Shown: piece after piece, positions 44,901 through 53,499 of the stretch
Layout: each line of letters starts with the position of its first letter
Numbering within the stretch: position 1 is the stretch's first letter
Program-made: the position numbers and the translations under genes
Source: Coriobacteriaceae bacterium
GTDB taxonomy: Bacteria; Actinomycetota; Coriobacteriia; Coriobacteriales; Coriobacteriaceae
Length of the DNA: 64,000 nt
Reading direction: 5' to 3'
NCBI GenBank assembly: GCA_015062655.1
Contig: SUUG01000001.1
Coordinates: forward strand, 36,298-100,297
Notes under the pieces: model-generated
Databases searched by the model: none
The model's input: only the letters and a program-made list of their open reading frames with translations
Told to the model about the DNA's origin: nothing

Positions 44901-45254
44901 ATGTGGCGCGCGGGCACGTCGCGCACGGCCGGGGGGCTCGCCGCCACGGACGCCGACCTCGCCTCGCTCGCGGGCCGCATCGACGCGGCCGCGGCGCTTC
45001 CCGAGCGGGCGGTCGCCGCCGCCCTCGGCATCTTCGAGGAGCTCGGCTTCATCCGCACCCGCCACGGCGCGGCGGGCCGCCTGATCGAGGTCGTCGAGAG
45101 CCCCGGGCGCGTGGAGCTCACAGAGAGCACCCGCTACCTCGAGGGCATCCGCGCCCGCATGGCCTTCTCCTCCTTCCGGAGCTGGGCGCTCGAGGCCTCC
45201 GCCCATGATATGCTTGCACGCGTGAACAGGCCGATCGTCCCGAAATCGGAGTGA
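41934..45254 (+). CDS. RecJ exonuclease fused to a RecQ-type helicase
   Basis: A 1106-residue two-enzyme protein. Residues about 1-560 are a RecJ 5'-3' single-strand exonuclease: VFGDFDVDGITST, VVTVDNGIAA, VVTDHHEPGG (DHH motif) and the DHHA1 block RFGGHAGAVG. After a Gly/Pro/Ala-rich linker, residues about 615-1010 are a superfamily 2 helicase: Walker A GTGRGKSLVFQ, DEAH box VALDEAHHIAG, STSAFGEGVNLPG and QMSGRAGRDGDP. RecJ and RecQ cooperate in RecF-pathway resection, so the fusion is functionally logical. The zinc and HRDC domains of RecQ are not obvious. ATG 41934 is preferred over TTG 41925. Confidence 0.9.
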   Translation: MSTLQSTRRWSVARPHPELEAELSRELDVAPLVARVMAANGISSVREGKLFLTPSLERDWADPLIIPGMPGVVERVCRAVEAGERIAVFGDFDVDGITSTCLLTEGLRALGAVAEPFIPRRFGEGYGISREALDRVIDACAPDLVVTVDNGIAARDETPYLAERGIDLVVTDHHEPGGLVPRDVPLTDPKLSDEGPSRELAGAGVALKLVQALGERLGAPELWRRYTEVAALGTVADMMTLTPENRALVADGIAHMRATARPGYIALAALTRTDLSTVTTDSLSFSLIPRLNAAGRMADPALALELLMATDPIEAGRLAAELEQVNQERRSTEADLTEQALARVAETYDGGRVIVVGGEGWHEGVKGIVASRLTNRYHVPSLLFSIEDGIARGSGRSVGSINLFDAVERCSDLLIRFGGHAGAVGVTCAAENLDALRDRLGAVLAELPKEDFEDTGDISATVSLAELDIDTVRQLSLLEPFGQGNRTPVFAVEGVTMTDRACVGRTGDHLRFSATDGAVCVPAIMFRAPEPAELAACDTVVDLVFEAVAETWAGRTKTKLMIKDILRHGPEGGAGQPARAVPGEGDEVPCCVDGVGEGPAPSAGAEAASRRASLVRLPYTELTRALIHALIGTAEPHAAQMRALDALAGGEDVLAVMGTGRGKSLVFQVHAAREAILNGAASVFVYPLRALVADQAIHLEASLAPLGLKVGVLTGETPADARPRAFAQLASGALDIVLTTPEFLAIHAQRFAAARRVRFVALDEAHHIAGARGGDREAYLDLPSVLRRLGSPRVLACTATATAEAAAAIREVLPAARTVVDDAIRENLAVDDDRDLAARENRLVSIVATGEKCVVYVNSREQSVSLVRMLRRRVPDRARAIAFYNAGLSRADRSRVEGAFRDDELSCIVSTSAFGEGVNLPGIRHVVLYHLPFSATEFNQMSGRAGRDGDPASIHLLYSSRDARINERLLTDLAPERGELVALYRALQTMWRAGTSRTAGGLAATDADLASLAGRIDAAAALPERAVAAALGIFEELGFIRTRHGAAGRLIEVVESPGRVELTESTRYLEGIRARMAFSSFRSWALEASAHDMLARVNRPIVPKSE

Positions 45255-45265
45255 GGAGGGCGCTC

Positions 45266-47656
45266 ATGGACGCTGAGAGGCCCGAGCCGGGCTCGCACGC
45301 GCGCGACTACATCCAGCAGGGCACGCCGCTGCTGCCCAGCGACCGCATGGTCCACTACGACCTCGCCGACGACCTCCCGCCCGAGATCGGCGCCGACCAC
45401 TGGGGCAGGCTACGGAGCCTGTGCCGCAAGTACATGAGCGAGTCCGACGCCGCCAAGGTCGAGCGCGCCTACTGCTTCGCGGCCGAGAAGCACCGCGAGC
45501 AGCGCCGCCGCTCCGGCGAGCTCTACATCAACCACCCCGTGGAGGTCGGCATCATCCTCGCCGACTTGCGCATGGACAGCGACGTGGTCTGCGCGGCCCT
45601 GCTGCACGACACCGTGGAGGACACCGAGACCTCGCTCGCAGACGTCGAGGAGCTCTTCGACGCGACGGTGGCCGAGCTCGTCGACGGCGTCACGAAGCTC
45701 ACCAACATCGAGGTCGACAGCATGGACGCCAAGCAGGCGCTGAACCTGCGCAAGATGTTTTTGGCCATGAGCCGCGACATCCGCGTCGTGATCGTGAAGC
45801 TGGCCGACCGCCTGCACAACATGCGCACGCTGGCCGCCCTGCGCGAGGACCGGCGCCAGTTCAAGGCCCGCGAGACCATGGACGTCTACGCGCCGCTCGC
45901 CGCCCGCCTGGGCATCTCCTCCATGGAGTGGGAGCTCGAGGACCTCTCCTTCTTCTACCTCGAGCCCGAGGCCTACCAGCGGATCGCGCGCATGGTGTCG
46001 GAGAGCCGCGAGGCCCGCGAGCGCTTCCTCACCGAGACCATCAAGACGCTCGATGACGAGCTTGCCGGCACCGGGCTCACGGGGTTCCAGATCCACGGCC
46101 GCTCCAAGCACTATTGGTCCATCTACCAGAAGATGAAGCGCAAGGGCAAGGAGTTCTCAGAGATCTACGACCTCGTGGCGCTGCGCGTCATCACGAACAC
46201 GGTGGGGGACTGCTACTCCGTCCTCGGCGCCGTCCACTCGCTGTGGCACCCCATGCCGGGGCGGTTCAAGGACTACATCGCCATGCCGAAGCTCAACAAC
46301 TACCAGAGCCTGCACACCACGGTGATCGGCCCCACGGCGCGCCCGCTCGAGATCCAGATCCGCACCTTCGAGATGCACGAGCAGGCCGAGTACGGCATCG
46401 CGGCGCACTGGCTCTACAAGAGCTCGGGCGGGTCCACGGCCACCAAGACCGGGGACGCCCAGCGCCTGGACGACCAGATCAAACTGCTCAAGCGCTCGCT
46501 CGACTGGGCGGTGTCCGACGAGATCGAGAACCCCAAGGAGTTCCTCGACACCTTGAAGGTGGACCTCTTCGACCAGGAGATCTTCGTCTTCACGCCCAAG
46601 GGCGAGGTCATGAGCCTGCGCTCCGGGTCCACGCCGCTCGACTTCGCCTACGCCGTCCACACCGAGGTGGGAAACCACTGCGTCGGCGCGAAGGTCAACG
46701 GGGTCGTGGCCCCGCTCTCGCATGAGCTCAACATGGGCGACCGCGTGGAGATCCTCACCAACAAGGCCTCCAAGCCCTCCCGTGACTGGCTGGCCATCGT
46801 GCGCACGCCGAGCGCGCGGTCCAAGATCCGGCGCTACTTCGCCGCCGTCACGAAGGATGACGACGCCGCATCCGGGCGCGACGCCCTCGCCAAGCTGCTG
46901 CGCAAGCAGGGCTACGGCATCTCCACCCAGCGCACCACGCGGGCGCTCGCGGAGATCGCCGAGCAGATGAACTACCGCCATGTGGACGACCTCTTCGCGG
47001 CGCTCGGCTCGGGCAAGGTGGCGCTGCGCGCCGTCGCGAACAAGGTGGACGCCATCCTCGACCCCAAGCCCGAGGAGCCGCGCACGGCGGCGACGGCGGC
47101 CGAGGTGGTGGCTGAGGCGAAGCGGCAGGCGCGGGGGAGCAACCGGCGCCCGCAGCAGCGGACGCGTCCCGGCAGCGCCGGTGTCATCGTGCAGGGCGGG
47201 GGCACCGACATGCTCGTGCGCTTGGCGCACTGCTGCAACCCGGTGAGCGGCGACGACATCGTGGGCTTCATCACGCGCGGGCGCGGCGTGTCCGTGCACC
47301 GGGCGAGCTGCCCGAACGTGAAGGGGCTGAGGGAGCATCCCGAGCGCATGATCGAGGTCAACTGGGACGGCGGGGCCGATGCGCTTTTCCAGGTGGAGAT
47401 CGTCGTCGAGTGCCTGGACCGCATGGGCCTGCTCAAGGACGTCACGATCGCGATCGGGGACGCCGGCGGCAACATCCTCTCGGCGGCCACGGCCACGAAC
47501 CGCGAGGGGATCGCGACCCTGCGCTTCCTCGTGGAGATCTCCGACGCGAGCGGGCTCGACCCGCTGCTCGCGATCGTGAGCCGCGTGGACTCCGTCTACG
47601 ACGCGCGCCGCATCATGCCCGGCGAGGGCGCCCGCCAGATGCGACGCCGCGGGTAG
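45266..47656 (+). CDS. rel: Bifunctional (p)ppGpp synthetase/hydrolase (RelA/SpoT homologue)
   Basis: A 796-residue Rsh enzyme. Hydrolase HD domain: YINHPVEVGIILADL and ALLHDTVEDTE; synthetase: IHGRSKHYWSIYQKMKRKG, YDLVALRVI and NNYQSLHTTVIGP; TGS: EIFVFTPKGEVMSLRSGSTP; C-terminal zinc-finger-like LVRLAHCCNPVSGDDIVGF and ACT domain. Both catalytic halves appear intact. ATG 45266 with GAGGAGGG 5 bases upstream is chosen over GTG 45251. It starts 11 bases after the RecJ-RecQ stop, so the two are probably co-transcribed. Confidence 0.96.
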   Translation: MDAERPEPGSHARDYIQQGTPLLPSDRMVHYDLADDLPPEIGADHWGRLRSLCRKYMSESDAAKVERAYCFAAEKHREQRRRSGELYINHPVEVGIILADLRMDSDVVCAALLHDTVEDTETSLADVEELFDATVAELVDGVTKLTNIEVDSMDAKQALNLRKMFLAMSRDIRVVIVKLADRLHNMRTLAALREDRRQFKARETMDVYAPLAARLGISSMEWELEDLSFFYLEPEAYQRIARMVSESREARERFLTETIKTLDDELAGTGLTGFQIHGRSKHYWSIYQKMKRKGKEFSEIYDLVALRVITNTVGDCYSVLGAVHSLWHPMPGRFKDYIAMPKLNNYQSLHTTVIGPTARPLEIQIRTFEMHEQAEYGIAAHWLYKSSGGSTATKTGDAQRLDDQIKLLKRSLDWAVSDEIENPKEFLDTLKVDLFDQEIFVFTPKGEVMSLRSGSTPLDFAYAVHTEVGNHCVGAKVNGVVAPLSHELNMGDRVEILTNKASKPSRDWLAIVRTPSARSKIRRYFAAVTKDDDAASGRDALAKLLRKQGYGISTQRTTRALAEIAEQMNYRHVDDLFAALGSGKVALRAVANKVDAILDPKPEEPRTAATAAEVVAEAKRQARGSNRRPQQRTRPGSAGVIVQGGGTDMLVRLAHCCNPVSGDDIVGFITRGRGVSVHRASCPNVKGLREHPERMIEVNWDGGADALFQVEIVVECLDRMGLLKDVTIAIGDAGGNILSAATATNREGIATLRFLVEISDASGLDPLLAIVSRVDSVYDARRIMPGEGARQMRRRG

Positions 47657-47943
47657 GGGGCCGCGGGCCCCGCTTGCGTGGCGCTCGGCCTGGCTGGGCC
47701 GCGGTGCGGTGGCGGTCAGGGTCCGGGGACGCTGCATCGGAACGCTGCCGACCGTGCCTCGGCCGGCCTATTGCGGCCTGGTTGCAATTGGACTGCGGCG
47801 CGGGCCGCGATATCGCAAAGGTGCTTTGCGGCATAGGCCACGGTGCGACGCTGGTCCGCGGCCAAGCGGCGAGCCCGTTTCACCGTAAAGACCGGAGGTT
47901 GCCAGATGCGCCGCCGCGGGTAGGGGCCTCGTCGCTTCCGTGC

Positions 47944-48060
47944 GGCCGGTCTGGACCGCGAGGCTTCGGACTCCCGTCTATGCGGTCGGTTCGAGCCTCA
48001 TCCCATCCGCTTGGCCGGTCTGGACCGCGAGGCTTCAGACTCCCGTCCATGCGGCCGTTC
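47944..48060. repeat. Direct repeat of about 48 bp, two copies
   Basis: Copy 1 starts GGCCGGTCTGGACCGCGAGG at 47944 and copy 2 at 48013. They agree over about 48 bases with few changes. A third partial copy (GGTCTGGACCGCG) lies near 48150-48170. Confidence 0.8.
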
Positions 48061-48415
48061 CGGACCGTGAGGCGGTCAGGGCCGCGGGCGGGCGCAGCAG
48101 ACTCCAGCTTACACGGCCGCCCCGCCCCGCTGGTCTTCGGTCTCCCGTTCACACGGCGGGTCTGGACCGCGGCGCGCGGTCGGGGCCCGGGTGGTGCGGC
48201 GCCTTTCGCGCCGTGGATCTGCAGCCGCTCATCTGTTTTCCGTCGAAATATTGAGGTTGGGAACTGCCTTTCTATAAGCTGCCGTCATTTTGCCAGGTAA
48301 ACACCGTCATCTTTTTTGATCTTGGGAGCAAGGGGGTTCCCAACGCGCAAAAACATGGCGTTTCGAGGTCCCAAGCTCGATAAAACTCCGCTAGTGGCCG
48401 TTCGGCTTGTGCGGC

Positions 48416-48505
48416 GGCTCCCAACCTCAAAATACCTCCGCTCGCGGCTCCCAACCTAAAGAAACCTCCGCCCACCGGTCCCAACCTCAAGAAACCTCCG
48501 TTCGC
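48416..48505. repeat. Imperfect 30-31 bp tandem repeat, three units
   Basis: Units begin GGCTCCCAACCTCAAAATAC (48416), GGCTCCCAACCTAAAGAAAC (48446) and GGTCCCAACCTCAAGAAACC (48477); each carries CCAACCT..A...ACCTCCG. There is no spacer-repeat alternation with unique spacers, so this is not CRISPR. A weaker related segment precedes it near 48335-48390. Confidence 0.75.
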
Positions 48506-48518
48506 GGACACCCAATTC

Positions 48519-48590
48519 CATTCACATCCCGTTTTCTCACGAAACTGAACCGTAGCCCGCTGAAGAACGTGAGAAAACGGGATGTGAATG
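48519..48590. repeat. 23-bp perfect inverted repeat
   Basis: The arms 48519-48541 and 48568-48590 are exact reverse complements around a 26-base loop. There is no U-tract on either side. It could be a small mobile-element relic or a transcript-end stem. Confidence 0.8.
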
Positions 48591-48941
48591 TAGCAGCCGC
48601 CGCGCCGACCCTGCCGCCGCCCGCCGCAGCCCCCGCCGGCTCCACAGCCACCCCGCCATCGCGGCCGGGCCCCGCCCCCCCGCCACCCCCCCCACGCACA
48701 ACCGCCGCCTACCGTTCACCCGCCAAAACCCGACCGCTCGCCCGGGGCCGTTCGTCGCCCCGTCCCGTTCGTCGGCAAAACGGGGCCGTCCACACGACCA
48801 CGGCTCCCCCGGTCGAAGCCCGCCCGCCCGCCCCGCGCCCCCTCCTTATGCTGGAAACCAGATAAGGTCACCGGCCGAACCCCGGTGGCGAAGAGGGGAG
48901 ACGCGCGCGAGCGCGTCGAACGTATAGAAAGGAGGAGCGGT

Positions 48942-50411
48942 ATGGCGGATACGCAGACGACCGCGGTCGCGGCCGATCAGGGCGGTATGAAGAAAACCTT
49001 GTCACTTTGGAACTTCTTCACCATCGGATTCGGCGCGATCATCGGAACCGGCTGGGTCCTGCAGGTCGGCGACTGGATGGTCGTGGGCGGCGGCCCCGTT
49101 CCCGCGATGATCGCATTCCTTCTGGGAGCCGTCTTCCTGGTTCCCATCGGAGCGGTGTTCGGCGAGCTCACAGCGGCCATCCCGATCTCGGGCGGCATCG
49201 TCGAGTACGTGGACCGCACCTTCGGTCGCATACCGTCCTACATCACCGGATGGTTACTCGCACTCGGCAACGGCATCCTGTGCCCGTGGGAGGCTATCGC
49301 CATCTCCACGCTGCTGTCGGACATGTTCGGCACCATCCCCGGCCTCGAGTGGATGCGCGCGGTCGAGCTCTACGAGATCCTCGGCGCGAAGGTCTACCTC
49401 TTCCCGACGATCATCTCGCTCGGCATCGCGGCCTACGTGATCTTCCTGAACTTCCGCGGCGCCAGTTCCGCCGCCAAGCTGCAGGCCTTCCTCACCAAGG
49501 CCCTGCTGTGCGGCATGCTGCTCGCCATGGGCATCTCGATCTTCACGGGTTCGCCGTCGAACGCCATCCATGAGGGCCAGGTGTTCTCGCAGGTGACCAA
49601 CGCGGGCGGCGGCGTCGCCGCGACCGGTGCCGACAACATCTTCAGCGGCATCATGTCCGTGCTCCTGCTCACCCCGTTCTTCTACGCCGGCTTCGACACG
49701 ATCCCCCAGCAGGCCGAGGAGGCCGCCGAGGGGCTCAACTGGAACAAGTTCGGCAAGATCATCACCCTGGCGCTGCTCGCCTCCGGCGGTTTCTACATGG
49801 TCTGCATCTACTCGTTCGGCACGATCTTGAACTGGCATGATTTCGTGGCGAGCCCGGTTCCGGCGCTGGCCTGCCTGAAGAACATCAACTTCATCTTCTA
49901 CATCATCATGCTCACGATCGCCACGCTCGGCCCCATGGGCCCCATGAACTCCTTCTACGGGGCCACGAGCCGCATCATGCTCGCCATGGGCCGCAAGGGC
50001 CAGCTGCCCGCGCAGTTCGCCGTCGTGGACGAGAAGTCCGGCGCTCCGAAGCTCGCCTGCATGGTCCTCGCCGTCATCACCCTCGTGGGTCCCTTCATGG
50101 GCAAGAACATGCTCATCCCGCTCACGAAGGTCTCGGCGCTCGCCTTCATCTTCTCCTGCACGATGGTGGCCCTGGCCTGCCTGAAGATGCGCTTCACCGA
50201 GCCCGACCTGCCCCGTCCCTACAAGGTCCCGGGCGGCAAGTTCGGCATCATGCTCGCCGTCGCCGCGGGCCTGATCATCATCGCCCTGATCGTGCTCCCC
50301 ATCACCGCGGAGTCCCTTGACTTCACCGGTTGGGCGATCGTCCTCGGGTGGCTCGCCGTCGGCCTCGTGCTGATGTTCGCGACCCAGACGGTCAACAAGA
50401 GCAAGGCGTAA
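48942..50411 (+). CDS. APC-family amino acid permease
   Basis: A 489-residue transporter with about twelve helices. The APC signature GFGAIIGTGWVLQVGDWM is in helix 1, with GGIVEYVDRTFG and FYAGFDTIPQQAEEAAEG further on. It likely exchanges or imports amino acids or related amines. AAAGGAGG immediately upstream fixes the ATG at 48942. It is followed, after a hairpin, by an amidohydrolase gene, which suggests uptake and hydrolysis of the same nutrient. Confidence 0.9.
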   Translation: MADTQTTAVAADQGGMKKTLSLWNFFTIGFGAIIGTGWVLQVGDWMVVGGGPVPAMIAFLLGAVFLVPIGAVFGELTAAIPISGGIVEYVDRTFGRIPSYITGWLLALGNGILCPWEAIAISTLLSDMFGTIPGLEWMRAVELYEILGAKVYLFPTIISLGIAAYVIFLNFRGASSAAKLQAFLTKALLCGMLLAMGISIFTGSPSNAIHEGQVFSQVTNAGGGVAATGADNIFSGIMSVLLLTPFFYAGFDTIPQQAEEAAEGLNWNKFGKIITLALLASGGFYMVCIYSFGTILNWHDFVASPVPALACLKNINFIFYIIMLTIATLGPMGPMNSFYGATSRIMLAMGRKGQLPAQFAVVDEKSGAPKLACMVLAVITLVGPFMGKNMLIPLTKVSALAFIFSCTMVALACLKMRFTEPDLPRPYKVPGGKFGIMLAVAAGLIIIALIVLPITAESLDFTGWAIVLGWLAVGLVLMFATQTVNKSKA

Positions 50412-50420
50412 GTTCGCAAC

Positions 50421-50455
50421 CGGGTGGGCTCCGCGTCGGGAGCAGCGCCCACCCG
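50421..50455 (+). promoter_or_regulatory. Hairpin between permease and amidohydrolase genes
   Basis: A 9-bp stem, CGGGTGGGC (50421-50429) with GCCCACCCG (50447-50455), and no U-tract. It probably adjusts relative mRNA levels of the two genes. Confidence 0.5.
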
Positions 50456-50528
50456 CCTCGTTCCACGTCGTCATGGAGTCCGTCGCAGCCGTTGCGGCGG
50501 GCGCGTGAATAGTTCCAAGGGAGGAACC

Positions 50529-51806
50529 ATGGGTAAGAAGTACGCAATCGTAGGTGGCAAGCTCATCGACGGCACCGGCGCCGATCCGCTGGAGAACTCG
50601 CTCGTCTTGGTCGGCGAGGACGGCAAGATCGAGTACGCCGGCAAGCACGAGGACACCCCTGAGGGTTACGAGGTCATCGATGCCTCCGGCAAGACCGTCA
50701 TGCCCGGCCTCATCGACACCCACCTGCACTTCTCCGGCAACCTGACCGACGACGACACCGACTGGGTCATGCAGCCGCTTCTCGAGAAGCAGGCTGTCGC
50801 CGTCAAGCAGGCGTATGACTGCCTGACCCACGGCCTCACCACCGTCTGCGAGATCGGCCGCTTCGGCATCCAGATCCGCGACTGCATCGAGAAGGGCGTC
50901 TTCAAGGGCCCCCGCGTCCTCGCCACCGGCCTCGGCTTCTGCCGCGTCGCCGGCCACGGTGACTCGCATCACTGCACCCAGGAGCAGAACAAGAGCTCGC
51001 ACCCGTGGGGCGACCAGATCGACGGGCCGTGGGATCTGCGCAAGGCCGTTCGTCGCCGTCTGCGCGAGAACCCCGACGCCATCAAGATCTGGGCCACCGG
51101 CGGCGGCATCTGGCGCTGGGACTCCGGCCGCGACCAGCACTACTGCGCTGAGGAGATCAAGGCCGTCATCGACGAGGCCAAGATGGTCGGCATCCCGGTG
51201 TGGAGCCACTGCTACAACAACCACGCCGCTGCCTACGACTCCGTCCGCTTCGGCTGCGAGCAGCTGATCCACGGCTTCGACATCGACGAGCGCACGATGG
51301 ACCTCATGGCCGAGCAGGGCACGTTCTTCACCCCGACGATCGCCTTCCTGCCCACCTGGTACGCCACCTATCCGCCCGTCTACGTCCCCGAGCTGCATGA
51401 CAAGTACGAGGGCACCCTGGTCGAGAAGGAGCTGCAGCGCAACTACGATTGCCTGCGCGAGGCCAAGAAGCGCGGCGTCGTCATGACGATCGGCTCCGAC
51501 TCCTTCTCCTTCGTCACGCCCTACGGCACCTGCTCCATCGAGGAGATGTACGAGTTCGTGGACAAGATCGGCTTCACGCCGGTCGAGACCATCGTCTGCG
51601 GCACCCTGAACGGCGCCAAGATGTGCCACATCGAGGACGAGACCGGTTCGCTCGAGGCCGGCAAGTGCGCCGACCTGCTCGTCGTCAACGGCGACGTCGC
51701 CGCCGACATCCACACCCTCAACGTCGACAACATGGACGTCATCATGAAGGACGGCTGGATCGTCGATCCGGGCACCTTCGGCGAGGGCAACAAGTACTCC
51801 GAGTAG
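50529..51806 (+). CDS. Metal-dependent amidohydrolase (imidazolonepropionase/Xaa-Pro dipeptidase-like)
   Basis: A 425-residue TIM-barrel hydrolase. N-terminal composite domain (YAIVGGKLIDGTGADPLENS), metal site GLIDTHLHFSGN, carbamyl-Lys candidate in AIKIWATGG, His ligands in WSHCYNNHAA and QLIHGF, and the Asp ligand in TIGSDSFSFV. It ends with the family GTLNGAKMCHIEDETGSLEAGK. Relatives cleave dipeptides, N-acyl amino acids or cyclic amides. AAGGGAGGAA precedes the ATG. Partner of the upstream permease; an intrinsic terminator follows. Confidence 0.87.
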   Translation: MGKKYAIVGGKLIDGTGADPLENSLVLVGEDGKIEYAGKHEDTPEGYEVIDASGKTVMPGLIDTHLHFSGNLTDDDTDWVMQPLLEKQAVAVKQAYDCLTHGLTTVCEIGRFGIQIRDCIEKGVFKGPRVLATGLGFCRVAGHGDSHHCTQEQNKSSHPWGDQIDGPWDLRKAVRRRLRENPDAIKIWATGGGIWRWDSGRDQHYCAEEIKAVIDEAKMVGIPVWSHCYNNHAAAYDSVRFGCEQLIHGFDIDERTMDLMAEQGTFFTPTIAFLPTWYATYPPVYVPELHDKYEGTLVEKELQRNYDCLREAKKRGVVMTIGSDSFSFVTPYGTCSIEEMYEFVDKIGFTPVETIVCGTLNGAKMCHIEDETGSLEAGKCADLLVVNGDVAADIHTLNVDNMDVIMKDGWIVDPGTFGEGNKYSE

Positions 51807-51841
51807 GCGAGCGAGCCTGAACGCCGATCCTCTCCTCTCAG

Positions 51842-51876
51842 CCCCCTGCCCCGCTTCGGAGCAGGGGGTATTTTTT
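51842..51876 (+). terminator. Intrinsic terminator after the amidohydrolase gene
   Basis: An 8-bp stem (51842-51849 with 51861-51868) followed by TATTTTTT. Confidence 0.92.
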
Positions 51877-51978
51877 GCTTACCGAGGAACTGCCGCCGCT
51901 CGCGGGTGCGTGGTCCTCCGGGGCCGCGGCCCCTCGTATAATGGCTCAGGACTCTTATGAATCGCCGAAGGAGGCCGC

Positions 51979-53394
51979 GTGCTCAACCTCACGAACCCCT
52001 TCCGCATCACGAAACGCATGAACCCCACGAAGGTGCTGGGCTCCGCCCAGTTCGTGATGACGGTCCTGCTCGGGCTCTGCGTGCCGGGCCTCTTCGCGCT
52101 GCTCGCCTGGGACATCGTGGCCGAGATCCCCAACCCCGTGCCGGCCGTGGTCACGATCGCCGGCCTGGTGCTGCTGTGCTTCTTCTTCTCCTACGTCTTC
52201 GTCATCCCCGACGACCTCACCTCGAGCGCGACGGACCGCACCCTCGCCATCGCGTCCAAGATCTTCGCCCACACGCGCAACGGCATGTCGCCCGAGGTGG
52301 CGCTCGACACCTGCCAGATCATCCTTCCCGAGACCATGGCCTCGGCCATCTGCATCACCGACGGCCACCAGGTCCTCGCGAGCTGGGGCGAGGGGTCGGA
52401 CCGATGCCTTCCCGGTGAGCCGGTGGTGCTCGCCAACACCCTGCATGTGATCAGGAGCCAGGAGGTCAGCGTCTTCTCCCGGGACGTCGACTCCGAGGAC
52501 CGGCAGTTCTTTCCGCGCATGGGCGCCGGCATCGCCGCGCCCCTGATCGTCCGCGGCGCCTGCGTGGGCACGATGGAGCTCTACTACCCGCGCTTCAGCA
52601 ACATCGACATGCGCCAGACGGCGCTCGCCACCGGCTTCGCCGACCTCATCTCCACCCAGCTCGCGAGCTTCGAGCTCGAGCGCCAGTCAGAGGCGTCGGC
52701 GCGCGTGGAGCTCCGCGCCCTGCAGTCGCAGGTCGACCCGCACTTCCTCTTCAACACCATCGGCACCATCGTCTCGCTCGTGCGCACGGAACCCGAGAAG
52801 GCCCGCTCGCTGCTCATCGACTTCTCGAACTACTACCGCCAGACCCTCTCCGATTCCGAGAACCTCACGAGCCTCGAGCACGAGGTCGAGCAGGGCGTGC
52901 GCTACATCAACCTCATGCAGGCGCGCTACGGCGAGTCGCGGCTGCGGGTGCGTGCCGAGATGGACGAGGAGGCCATGGAGCGCATGGTCCCGCCGTTCAT
53001 CTTGCAGCCGCTGCTCGAGAACTGCATCAAGCACGCCATGCGCGAGGTCGAGCCGCTCACGATCGACATCTCCTCGCACGTCACCGACCGCGGCGTCGAG
53101 GTGACGGTCGCCGACGACGGCATCGGCATGAGCGCCGACGTGCTCGCCCGCGCGCTCACCCCGCGCGAGGCCGCCCTCGACGAGCCCGAGACCATCACGG
53201 CCGACGGCTCGGTCAAACGCGGCTGCGGGCTGGCCCTCTCCAACGTCTTGATGCGGATCCACCTGTTCTTCGGCAAGGAGTCGGGCATCCGCATCGAGTC
53301 CGAGGAGGGCGTCGGCACCCGGGTGACCGTCGAGCTCGTGGGGGAGCCCCATGAGCCGACCCACACCGCCCCGCCGCTCGCGAGCGCGGCGTGA
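51979..53394 (+). CDS. LytS-type sensor histidine kinase with GAF-like domain
   Basis: A 471-residue membrane kinase. Two helices at about 20-45 and 52-72, a GAF-like sensor region about 95-235, then the His_kinase motif SQVDPHFLFNTIGT with the phospho-acceptor His near residue 254, and an HATPase domain (PPFILQPLLENCIKHAM, VADDGIGMS, GCGLALSNVLMRI). It lacks the five-helix 5TM-LYT domain of classical LytS. GTG 51979 has GAAGGAGG just upstream. Partner of the LytTR regulator 105 bases downstream; the signal may relate to the permease/amidohydrolase nutrient upstream. Confidence 0.88.
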   Translation: MLNLTNPFRITKRMNPTKVLGSAQFVMTVLLGLCVPGLFALLAWDIVAEIPNPVPAVVTIAGLVLLCFFFSYVFVIPDDLTSSATDRTLAIASKIFAHTRNGMSPEVALDTCQIILPETMASAICITDGHQVLASWGEGSDRCLPGEPVVLANTLHVIRSQEVSVFSRDVDSEDRQFFPRMGAGIAAPLIVRGACVGTMELYYPRFSNIDMRQTALATGFADLISTQLASFELERQSEASARVELRALQSQVDPHFLFNTIGTIVSLVRTEPEKARSLLIDFSNYYRQTLSDSENLTSLEHEVEQGVRYINLMQARYGESRLRVRAEMDEEAMERMVPPFILQPLLENCIKHAMREVEPLTIDISSHVTDRGVEVTVADDGIGMSADVLARALTPREAALDEPETITADGSVKRGCGLALSNVLMRIHLFFGKESGIRIESEEGVGTRVTVELVGEPHEPTHTAPPLASAA

Positions 53395-53499
53395 GCCCGC
53401 ATGGGCTATCGTTGATATGACGGTTGCGCCCCCGTGGTCGCGGAGGGTGCTTGATAGTGGAAAAGAGCGCCGGCCCGTCCGGCCCGAGGGGGAGAGAAC

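Larger units (their letters stand above)
47657..48941. other. 1.3-kb intergenic region, repeat-rich, no gene supported
   Basis: No open frame here has family motifs or a good ribosome binding site except the permease start at 48942. The stretch holds a duplicated copy of the last bases of rel (47634-47659 repeated at 47901-47926 with one mismatch), two direct repeats (47944 and 48013), three 30-bp tandem units (48416-48505) and a 23-bp inverted repeat (48519-48590), followed by a C-rich tract (48660-48700). It looks like accumulated repeat debris. Confidence 0.7.

Noticed and set aside
48416..48505. CRISPR array
   Set aside because: Only three imperfect units lying directly head to tail, without unique spacers and without cas genes.
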